Shown: piece after piece, positions 8,426-15,370 of the stretch
How the letters are laid out: every line of letters begins with the position of its first letter
Numbering within the stretch: position 1 is the stretch's first letter
Assembly (NCBI RefSeq): GCF_020859565.1
Contig: NZ_JAJHUO010000024.1
Coordinates: 105,748 to 169,747 of the forward strand
Direction of reading: 5' to 3'
DNA length: 64,000 nt
Origin: Saccharothrix luteola
Lineage (GTDB): Bacteria; Actinomycetota; Actinomycetes; Mycobacteriales; Pseudonocardiaceae
The notes under the pieces: model-generated
The model's database searches: none
What the model was told of the DNA's origin: nothing
The model's input: the letters and a program-made list of their open reading frames with translations, nothing else
Translations under genes and position numbers: made by a program

Positions 8426-11146
8426 GTGATGGGGATCGAGCTGCCGGCCGAGTTGGCCGAGGTCGCCGCCAAGGCGGGGGTGTCGTGGCCCCAGGCCGAC
8501 GAGGACAAGCTGCGCGCGTCCGCCACCGCGTGGCGCGAGGCGGGCGCGAAGCTCTCCTCGTTGGCGGGCGAGTCCGACGGTTCGGCGGGCAAGGCGCTGG
8601 CCGCGATGACCGGGTCGACCGGTGACGCGGCGCGCGGCCACTGGAACAAGTTCACCGCGCCGGACGGCACGCTGAACTCCGTGCTGCGCGGCTGCCACGC
8701 GGCGGCCGACCGGTTGGACCACGCGGCCGAGCAGGTCGGCGCGGCCAAGGTCGAGCTGGTCCGCGAGCTGGTGAACCTGGCGAAGAACAACGACGCCGCG
8801 CAGCAGGCCGCGAACGCCGGGCACCCGACGGCGTTGCTGGGACTGGAGACGGCGGTGCGCGGCGCGGCGGCGAACGTCGCCCACCTGACCGACACGTTGA
8901 CCAGCGCGGTCCGGTTGGACAGCGGCGTGCAGATCGGCGGCCACCAGCCACCGGTCGCCGCCAACCCCGGCGTGCACGCGCCCGACGCGGGCCCCGGTCA
9001 GGGACCCGGATCCGGTCAGGGACCTGGTTCCGGTCAGCCCCAGGGCGGTCTGCTCGGCGGTGGCCTGCCGGGCGGGCTGCTCGACGCCTTGGTGCCCGGC
9101 GGCTCTGAGGCCCCCGGCAACGGTGGCGCCGCCGCTCCGGGCGCCCAGCCGCCCGGGTTGGTCGAGACCCTGCTGCCCACCGGCTCCGGCGCGGCTCCGG
9201 GCACCGGCCAGGCGCCCGGTCTGGTCGGCGGCCTGGTCGGCGCGGTGACCGACACGGTGAACGCGGTGACCGAGCCGGTCGTCGACGTCGTGGAGACCGT
9301 CGCGCCGCCGCTGGCCGCCGTGGTGGAACCGGTGCTGGACACGGCGGGCGAGGTCGTCCAGGACGTCGGCGGCGCGGTGGACGACACGGTGGGCCGCACC
9401 GTCCAGGGCGCGGCGGAGACGGTCCAGAGCGTGGCCGGGACCGTGACCCCCGGCCACGACAACGCGCCCGGCCGACCCGACCACGCGCCCGGCCACGGCA
9501 GCGGACCCGGCCACGGCAGCGGACCGGGCAACGGGCCCGGCGGACCCGGCAACGGGCCCGGTCAGGGCAACGCGGTCGGCAACCTGCTCGGCAACGTGGT
9601 GAACCCCGTCGTCGGCGCCGCGGGACCGGTCGTGGACGCCGTGACGCGCCCGGAGGGCACGGTCAACCAGTCGTCGGCGGCGGTCCTGGACCGTCCGCTG
9701 CTCCCGCACGCCGAAGCGCCGCACGCGACGGCTCAGCCGGCGGCCCCGGCCGCGAACCAGGCCGGACCGCAGGGACCGTCGTTCAGCGGACCGTCCGTCG
9801 GTGGCGCACCCGCGGCGGCTCCGGCGGCGGCCGCGGCAGCCGCCGCGCAGAGCCCGGCCGCGAGTGCCGCCGCGAACACCCAGGCCCCGGGCCAGCAGGC
9901 AGGTCAGCAGGCGGCCCAGCAGGCGGCGGCGAAGGCCGAGGCGCGTGCCGCTCAAGCCGCCCAACCCCAACCCGGTCAGACCCCGGCAGGCCAGACCCCG
10001 GCAGGTCAGGGACCGGGGCAGAGCCAGTCCGGCACCGGTCAGGCCCCCGCAGGCCAGGGCCAGAACCAGGGCCAGGGCGCTCAGGCCAAGGCCGAAGCCG
10101 CCCCGAAGGCCGAGGGCCAGGCCAAGGCGGAGGTCCAGCCGAAGGGCGAGGGCCAGGCCAAGGGCGACAGCGCGGCCAAGACCGAGCTCCGGGACGTCCG
10201 CCACGACCTCAAGGACGCCCTGGCCGCCGTCGGCCAGCAGGTGAAGGACGGCGACCTCGCGTTCGCGATCGTCCCCGTCCCGCTTGGCGGTCGCGACACC
10301 ATCGCGCCGCCGCTCGCCGCCGGGGCCACGTCCGCGGTCCTGCCGACCGCGCCGGACGACGCCCCGCCCGCGCCACCGGTCAAGGCCGCGCTGACCGCGC
10401 AGCCGACCACCGAAGCGGCGGCGTTGTTCCTGCTGCACATGTTCCCCGGTGGCACGCTCCCGCCGCCCAGCGCGAAGCCCGCGCGCCAGCTGCCGCCGCC
10501 GTCGGAGGACGAGACGTTCGCGGCGGGCCTGCGCTTCGAGCCGCAGGGCCACCCCGACGGCCACCTGGTCGACGCCTCCGCCCAGTTCGGCCTGGACCTG
10601 CGCGCCGTGAGCCAGGACGCGCTGCGGTCACGGCTCTCGGGCGTGGAGCCGGCCGGTCCGGTGTCGACGGACCCGGTGCCCGCGGGCAACCGGCCGCGCC
10701 TGGTCCTCACGCCCGGCGTCGCGCCCGATCCCGTGCTGCTGGACGGCTACGACCCGTTGGCGGGCATGCACGAACGCGACTGGGAGCGCCGGTTCCTGGT
10801 CCGCGCCGACCCGCCCGAGTACGCCTGGCCGCCCGGCGAGCTGTTCCCCGAGGGCGGCTACGAGGCGGGCCAGCCCGGCGTGCTCGCGGTCGGCGTCGAG
10901 CTGGACCGGTTCGGCGGGCCGGAGGGCCGGGTGCTGTCCCAGCTGGGCACGCCCTACGCCGAGCGCTCGCTGCCGCCCGCGCTGGTGGACGCGGGCTACC
11001 ACCGCTACCGGGTGGCCAAGGTGCTGCCGGTGTGGTTCACCCTGTCCGCCGAGTGGTTCGGCCAGCCCGGCGGCGGCGCCCGCTTCCGCGCCACCTACCC
11101 GGTCGCCGACCTGGTCGCGCTGGGCTACCTGGAGGAGATGGCATGA
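8426..11146 (+). CDS. WXG100-like domain / TNT-domain NAD-glycohydrolase toxin
   Basis: A 906-residue protein. Residues 1-170 form a helical type VII-type domain (GVSWPQADEDKLRASATAWREAG). Residues 175-740 are Gly/Pro/Ala/Gln-rich low complexity, including repeated GQGPGSG, GTGQAPG and EGQAKAE units. Residues about 790-906 form a TNT domain with YAWPPGELFPEGGY, LDRFGGPEGRVLS, a SLPP motif and WFGQPGGGARFR. R828, R847, H859 and Q880 occupy the places of the NAD-binding and catalytic Arg, His and Gln of M. tuberculosis TNT as I recall them; the R-to-H spacing is the same (12). TNT hydrolyses NAD+ and kills cells. ATG 8429 is an alternative start. The next gene overlaps by ATGA and is the likely antidote. 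Confidence 0.9.
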   Translation: MMGIELPAELAEVAAKAGVSWPQADEDKLRASATAWREAGAKLSSLAGESDGSAGKALAAMTGSTGDAARGHWNKFTAPDGTLNSVLRGCHAAADRLDHAAEQVGAAKVELVRELVNLAKNNDAAQQAANAGHPTALLGLETAVRGAAANVAHLTDTLTSAVRLDSGVQIGGHQPPVAANPGVHAPDAGPGQGPGSGQGPGSGQPQGGLLGGGLPGGLLDALVPGGSEAPGNGGAAAPGAQPPGLVETLLPTGSGAAPGTGQAPGLVGGLVGAVTDTVNAVTEPVVDVVETVAPPLAAVVEPVLDTAGEVVQDVGGAVDDTVGRTVQGAAETVQSVAGTVTPGHDNAPGRPDHAPGHGSGPGHGSGPGNGPGGPGNGPGQGNAVGNLLGNVVNPVVGAAGPVVDAVTRPEGTVNQSSAAVLDRPLLPHAEAPHATAQPAAPAANQAGPQGPSFSGPSVGGAPAAAPAAAAAAAAQSPAASAAANTQAPGQQAGQQAAQQAAAKAEARAAQAAQPQPGQTPAGQTPAGQGPGQSQSGTGQAPAGQGQNQGQGAQAKAEAAPKAEGQAKAEVQPKGEGQAKGDSAAKTELRDVRHDLKDALAAVGQQVKDGDLAFAIVPVPLGGRDTIAPPLAAGATSAVLPTAPDDAPPAPPVKAALTAQPTTEAAALFLLHMFPGGTLPPPSAKPARQLPPPSEDETFAAGLRFEPQGHPDGHLVDASAQFGLDLRAVSQDALRSRLSGVEPAGPVSTDPVPAGNRPRLVLTPGVAPDPVLLDGYDPLAGMHERDWERRFLVRADPPEYAWPPGELFPEGGYEAGQPGVLAVGVELDRFGGPEGRVLSQLGTPYAERSLPPALVDAGYHRYRVAKVLPVWFTLSAEWFGQPGGGARFRATYPVADLVALGYLEEMA

Positions 11147-11469
11147 ACGCGGAGTCGATCCAGGGCTGGCTGCTGGCGGTCGGCGTGCCCGCCGAGGTCG
11201 TGTCGATCGGCGCGGAGGCCGACAACACGTGGTGCCTGCTGCCGACCGAGGAGGGCGTCGAGGTCTTCTGGCGCGAGCAGGGCAACCGGTACGACTGGGC
11301 CGCGTTCACCAGCGAGGACGTCGCCTGCCACTACCTGTTCGGCCGCCTGGTGTGGGCACAGGTCGTGCGCGGCGTGGTCGGCGTGCTGCCCCAGGAGGCC
11401 AAGCCCGAGGACGCCAAGCCCGGAGCAGCCGAACCCGCCGAGCCGGAAGCCGCGCCTAGCGGGGCGTGA
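11143..11469 (+). CDS. Candidate immunity protein for the TNT toxin
   Basis: A 108-residue protein starting at ATG 11143 and overlapping the toxin stop as ATGA, the classic arrangement for a toxin and its antidote. The core is a compact alpha/beta domain (VSIGAEADNTWCLLPTEEGVEVFWREQGNRYDWAAFTSEDVACHYLFGRLVWAQVV). It is followed by a Pro/Glu/Ala-rich tail from about residue 84. In M. tuberculosis the TNT antitoxin IFT is likewise encoded directly next to cpnT; homology to IFT was not tested. Its last 14 bases overlap the 3' end of the convergent histidine kinase gene. The immunity role rests on position, size and partner. Confidence 0.7.
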   Translation: MNAESIQGWLLAVGVPAEVVSIGAEADNTWCLLPTEEGVEVFWREQGNRYDWAAFTSEDVACHYLFGRLVWAQVVRGVVGVLPQEAKPEDAKPGAAEPAEPEAAPSGA

Positions 11470-12730
11470 GGTCGGTCCGCCAGGTCACGCCGACCACGTC
11501 CTCGGCCTTCGGCACGGGCAGGAACAGCGCGAACGTCGCCGGCCGGGCGGTCGACAGCTCCAGCCGCCCGCCGTCGGCGTCCACCAGGGCGCGCGCCAGC
11601 GCCAGCCCCACGCCGGTGGACCCGCCACCGGACACACCGCGCTCGAAGATGTGGTGCGCCAACTCGTCCGGCACGCCCGCGCCGCCGTCGGCGACCTCCA
11701 CGACCACCGTGCCGTCGTCACGGCGCGCGGAGACGACGACCTGGCCCTCACCGTGCCGCAGCGCGTTGTCCAGCAGCACGCCGATCGCCTCACGCAGCCG
11801 CGCGGGCGTCGCACGCGCCAGCAGACCCTCCGGCACCCTCACCCGCAGCGCGCGCCCGGCCCGCCGCAGCGGCTCGCGCCACTCCTCGGCGATGGCCGTC
11901 AGCTCCGCGCCGAGGTCGAGCGGTTCCGCGCCGACCGCACGGGCGGCCCGCGCCGCGGCCAGCATCTCGTTGAGCACCTCGGCCAGCCGTTCGGCCTGCT
12001 CCAACGCGGCCCGCGCCTCGGCCGCCATGTCCGGCTCCGGGTGCAGCGCCAACGCCTCCAGCCGCAGCTGCAACGCGGTCAGCCGGCTGCGCAGCTGGTG
12101 CGAGACGTCGCCGACCAGCTCGCGTTCCCGCTGCACGAGCTGCGCCAGCGCGCCCGCCGACCGGTCGAGCGCATCGGCCACCAGGTCCAGCTCCGGCACG
12201 CCGTGCCGCCGGTCGTCACGCCGGAAGTCGCCCGCGCCCAACCGGGCCGCGCGCGCCGCCACGTGCCGCAACGGCATGGCGAGCTTGCGGGCGGTCACCG
12301 TGGCCACCACGGTGCCGGTGCTCACCGACAGGACGACCAGCAGCACCACCAGCGCCGCCACCTGGTACCGCGCGGTGTGCATCGGCGCGGACGACACCTC
12401 CAGCCGCACGGTGCCCTGCTGCGCGATCGGCACCTCCACCGACAACGGGTCCGGGCCGGGGCGGTGGCCGAACTCGCGCAACCCGGAGGCCGACGTCACC
12501 ACGAGGTGGCCGCCCTCCGGCACGCCGACCTCCACCGGCCCGAGGTCGATCTCCCGGCCGCTCGCGATCTGGTCGTCGATCGACGCCGCGATCCGCTGCG
12601 CCCGCGCGGCCAGGTCGGTGCGGGCGCCGTCCTCCACCAGCCGCAGCGCCGTGTAGCCCAGGGGCAGGCCGAGGGCGAACCCGGTGACCGCGACGGCGAG
12701 CAGGATGGCCCGCAGGATCCGGCTGCGCAT
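11456..12730 (-). CDS. Two-component sensor histidine kinase
   Basis: A 424-residue kinase. TM1 spans about residues 8-28, an extracytoplasmic sensor region of about 95 residues follows, TM2 is at 123-145, and then a HAMP linker. The HisKA H-box is GDVSHQLRSRLTALQLRLEA, with phospho-acceptor H211. The ATP-binding domain shows an N-box (LREAIGVLLDNALRHG), a G1 box (EVADGGAGVPDEL) and a G2 box (GGGSTGVGLALARALVDADGG). ATG 12730 overlaps the TGA of the response regulator gene, so the pair is coupled. The sensor region has no recognisable ligand-binding fold, so the signal is unknown. Confidence 0.93.
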   Translation of the reverse strand: MRSRILRAILLAVAVTGFALGLPLGYTALRLVEDGARTDLAARAQRIAASIDDQIASGREIDLGPVEVGVPEGGHLVVTSASGLREFGHRPGPDPLSVEVPIAQQGTVRLEVSSAPMHTARYQVAALVVLLVVLSVSTGTVVATVTARKLAMPLRHVAARAARLGAGDFRRDDRRHGVPELDLVADALDRSAGALAQLVQRERELVGDVSHQLRSRLTALQLRLEALALHPEPDMAAEARAALEQAERLAEVLNEMLAAARAARAVGAEPLDLGAELTAIAEEWREPLRRAGRALRVRVPEGLLARATPARLREAIGVLLDNALRHGEGQVVVSARRDDGTVVVEVADGGAGVPDELAHHIFERGVSGGGSTGVGLALARALVDADGGRLELSTARPATFALFLPVPKAEDVVGVTWRTDLTPR

Positions 12731-13401
12731 CAGTCGGCGGTGTTGAAGCGGAAGCCCACACCGCGCACGGTGGCGATGCGGCGCTCCACCGAGCGCACGT
12801 CGCCGAGCTTGCGGCGCAGCCACGACATGTGCATGTCGAGGGTCTTGCTGCTCTTGAGCTCCGGGTCGTTCCAGACCTCGGACAGGATCTCGTCGCGGTG
12901 CACCACCTGGCCCGCGCGCTGGATCAGCACGCGCAGCAGCTCGAACTCCTTGTTCGCCAGCTGCACCTCCAGCCCGTCCACGGTGACGCGTCGCGCGGCG
13001 AGGTCCATGCGCACGCCGTTGACCTCCAACGTGCCGGGCGCGCGCCGGCGGAGCAGCGCGCGGATGCGGGCCATCAGCTCGGCCAACCGGAACGGCTTGG
13101 CCACGTAGTCGTCCGCGCCCGCGTCCAGGCCCACGACGAAGTCGACCTCGTCGGACCGCGCGGTGAGCATCAGCACGGGCAGGCCGCGACCGCCCGCGCG
13201 CAGCCGGCGGCACACCTCCAGCCCGTCCATCCCGGGCAGGCCGAGGTCGAGCACCAGCAGGTCGATGCCGCTGTGCGTGGCGGCCTCCAGCGCGCCCAGG
13301 CCGTCGGTGACCACCTGCACCTGGTAGCCCTCCCGCTGTAACGCGCGGGACAGCGGTTCGGCGATCGCCGGGTCGTCCTCGGCCAACAAGACCACGCTCA
13401 C
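12730..13401 (-). CDS. OmpR-family response regulator
   Basis: A 223-residue regulator. The receiver domain has acidic residues E8-D9-D10, phospho-acceptor D52 (LLVLDLGLPGMDG), the switch threonine in LMLTARS and the lysine in DYVAKPFRLAEL. It is followed by an OmpR/PhoB winged helix (residues about 125-223) with the recognition region SSKTLDMHMSWLRRKLGD and a GVGFRF wing. It is the cognate partner of the overlapping downstream histidine kinase. GTG 13401 begins VSVVLLAEDD; only 33 bases separate it from the divergent hisN-type gene, so the two promoters overlap. Its targets are unknown. Confidence 0.94.
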   Translation of the reverse strand: MSVVLLAEDDPAIAEPLSRALQREGYQVQVVTDGLGALEAATHSGIDLLVLDLGLPGMDGLEVCRRLRAGGRGLPVLMLTARSDEVDFVVGLDAGADDYVAKPFRLAELMARIRALLRRRAPGTLEVNGVRMDLAARRVTVDGLEVQLANKEFELLRVLIQRAGQVVHRDEILSEVWNDPELKSSKTLDMHMSWLRRKLGDVRSVERRIATVRGVGFRFNTAD

Positions 13402-13434
13402 GACACCCAGAGTAGGCGTGGCACGATCCGGTGC

Positions 13435-14220
13435 GTGTCCGACCACCGCACAGATCTGTCCCTGGCCCTCCGCCTGGCGGACGAGGCCGACAAGATCACC
13501 ACCGCCCGGTTCCGCTCCCGCGACCTCGTGGTGCGGAGCAAGCCCGACCGCACGCCGGTGACGGACGCCGACGTGGCGGTCGAGGACGCGATCCGCGCGG
13601 TGCTCGCGGCGGAGGCGCCGGACGACCAGGTCGCGGGCGAGGAACGCGGCGGCACGGCGGGAGACGGCCGGGCCTGGGTGGTCGACCCGATCGACGGCAC
13701 CAAGAACTTCCTGCGCGGCGTGCCCGTGTGGGCGACCCTGATCGCGCTGGTCGTGGACGGTGTGCCCGTGGTCGGCGTGGTGAGCGCGCCCGCGTTGGGC
13801 CGTCGGTGGTGGGCCGCGACGGGCGGCGGCGCGCACACGTCGGACGCGTCGGGTGTGCGGGCGATCTCCGTGTCGGCGGTGCGCGACCTGTCCGACGCCT
13901 ACCTGTCCACCACGCACCTGGGCACGTGGGTCGAGCACCACTCGCGCGAGGCCTACCTGGCGCTGGTCGACGCGTGCTGGGAGAACCGGGCGTTCGGCGA
14001 CTTCTGGCAGCACTGCCTGGTCGCGGAGGGCGCGATCGACGTGGCCGCGGAGCCGATCGTGAACCCGTGGGACGTGGCGCCGTTCCAGGTGCTGGTCACG
14101 GAGGCCGGCGGCCGGTTCACCGACCTCGGCGGCGTGGCGCGGTTCGACGGCGGCACCGTGCTGACCAGCAACGGGCACCTGCACGACGCGGCGCTGAAGG
14201 TGCTGGCCGAGGGCCGCTGA
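13435..14220 (+). CDS. hisN: Inositol monophosphatase-family enzyme, probable histidinol-phosphatase
   Basis: A 261-residue Mg-dependent phosphatase. Metal-site motifs are GEER (residues 68-71), DPIDGTKNFLRG (84-95) and NPWDVAPFQVLVTEAGGRFTD near residue 213. The LRGVPVWATLIAL stretch after the DGTKN motif and the total length resemble the actinobacterial HisN group, which dephosphorylates histidinol phosphate, the penultimate step of histidine synthesis. A generic inositol-phosphatase role cannot be excluded from sequence alone. It is divergent from the response regulator and convergent with the gtrA gene 8 bases away. Confidence 0.82.
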   Translation: MSDHRTDLSLALRLADEADKITTARFRSRDLVVRSKPDRTPVTDADVAVEDAIRAVLAAEAPDDQVAGEERGGTAGDGRAWVVDPIDGTKNFLRGVPVWATLIALVVDGVPVVGVVSAPALGRRWWAATGGGAHTSDASGVRAISVSAVRDLSDAYLSTTHLGTWVEHHSREAYLALVDACWENRAFGDFWQHCLVAEGAIDVAAEPIVNPWDVAPFQVLVTEAGGRFTDLGGVARFDGGTVLTSNGHLHDAALKVLAEGR

Positions 14221-14227
14221 ACGCCGG

Positions 14228-14782
14228 TCAGGAGTGGCCGAGCGGTCGCTCGTCGTCCTCCGGGCGGTCGTAGGCGCGCGTCACGCGGCGCGGCCGGAAG
14301 TCCGCCTCGGGGAAGACCCACTTCTTGTAGCCCCACCAGCGGAACACCATGGCGATCAGGGTGCCGATGACCTGCGCGCTCAGGAAGTCGGCGACCTCCT
14401 CGCCGAGCCTGCTCACGTGCGGCTCCTGCAGGTGCAGCAGGTACCGCGACACCCACAGCGGCATCGAGTTGAGCGCGATGCCGATGCCGTTGACGAGGAA
14501 GAACAGCGCGGCCTCGTGGCTGCGCTCACGCCCGCCCCTGGTCTTGAACGACCACTCGCGGTTGAGCACGTACGACACGATGGTGGCCACCAGCGTCGCC
14601 ACGATCTTCGCGGTGACCGGGTTCTCGCTCAGCACGATCGTCTTGAGGCCGAAGAAGATGACCGTGTCGATCACGAAGCAGGTGCCGCCGACCACCGCGA
14701 ACTTCAGCAGCTCTCTGTGCTTGAGGGCCAGGGAGCGCAGCGGTTCGGGCAGGCGGAGGACGACGCTTTCGACTACGGACAC
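14228..14782 (-). CDS. GtrA-family membrane protein (copy 1)
   Basis: A 184-residue protein with four predicted membrane segments. The GtrA signatures are FAVVGGTCFVIDTVIFFGL in the first segment and VSYVLNREWSFKTRGGRERSHEAALFFLVNGIG. GtrA-like proteins are proposed to flip or hold polyprenyl-linked sugars during glycosylation of cell-surface polymers. The mycobacterial homologue Rv3277 lies at this point of the conserved segment and has been linked to arabinogalactan (from memory). The GTG start at 14782 is 36 bases downstream of the stop of a paralogous copy, so the two are probably cotranscribed. Confidence 0.9.
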   Translation of the reverse strand: MSVVESVVLRLPEPLRSLALKHRELLKFAVVGGTCFVIDTVIFFGLKTIVLSENPVTAKIVATLVATIVSYVLNREWSFKTRGGRERSHEAALFFLVNGIGIALNSMPLWVSRYLLHLQEPHVSRLGEEVADFLSAQVIGTLIAMVFRWWGYKKWVFPEADFRPRRVTRAYDRPEDDERPLGHS

Positions 14783-14818
14783 CCCGGCAGTCTACGGAAA
14801 GCCGGGTGAAAGGCCTGT

Positions 14819-15337
14819 TCAGGCGACTTCGCGGGATTCGGTCACGACGTGCAGCGGCTGGACCGACGGCCGCGCGTCCGCCTGGGGGAACACGAACTTC
14901 CGCATCGCCCAGAACTTGAAACCCGTGGCCAGGAGCATGCCGATCACCGAGCCGGCGGCGAAGTCGGCGACCTCCGAGTGCAGGTCGAACACGTGCCGCG
15001 AGACGTACAGCGGTAGCAGGTTGACGCCGATGCCGATGCCGCTGACCAGGAAGAACAGCGCGGCCTCGTGGCTTCGCTCACGTCCGCCGCGGGTGTGGAA
15101 CGACCACTCGCGGCTCAGCACGTACGACGAGATGACCGCCACCAGCACCGCGATGGCCTTGGCGGTGACGACCTTGTCCTGCAGCACGGTGAGCTTCAAC
15201 GCGTACCAGACACCGTTGTCGATCACGAAGGTCGTGCCGCCGACGACGGCGAAACGGATCAGCTCGCGGTGCTTGTTGATCAGGAAGCGGACCGGTTCCG
15301 GCAGGAGACCCAAGACCCTGCGCACGAGTGGCAGCAC
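14819..15337 (-). CDS. GtrA-family membrane protein (copy 2)
   Basis: A 172-residue paralogue of the neighbouring gtrA. It shares RFAVVGGTTFVIDNGVWYALK and SYVLSREWSFHTRGGRERSHEAALFFLVSGIG, again with four membrane segments and a short C-terminal cytoplasmic tail. The two copies differ mainly in the loop before the last helix and in the tails. Starts at GTG 15337. The tandem duplication is unusual for the conserved segment, where I recall a single copy in mycobacteria. The role is presumably movement or retention of a lipid-linked sugar for envelope glycosylation. Confidence 0.9.
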   Translation of the reverse strand: MLPLVRRVLGLLPEPVRFLINKHRELIRFAVVGGTTFVIDNGVWYALKLTVLQDKVVTAKAIAVLVAVISSYVLSREWSFHTRGGRERSHEAALFFLVSGIGIGVNLLPLYVSRHVFDLHSEVADFAAGSVIGMLLATGFKFWAMRKFVFPQADARPSVQPLHVVTESREVA

Positions 15338-15370
15338 CGGGGCAGGCTACCGACCTCCGTGATCGAACGA

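Noticed and set aside
8426..11146. 924-residue minus-strand frame opposite the toxin gene
   Set aside because: Its Arg/Gly/Leu-rich composition is the reverse complement of the low-complexity spacer; it has no domains, and the plus frame carries WXG100-like and TNT domains.
12730..14184. Long minus frame extending the response regulator upstream to 14184
   Set aside because: Residues before VSVVLLAEDD are the antisense shadow of hisN; the receiver domain begins at GTG 13401.
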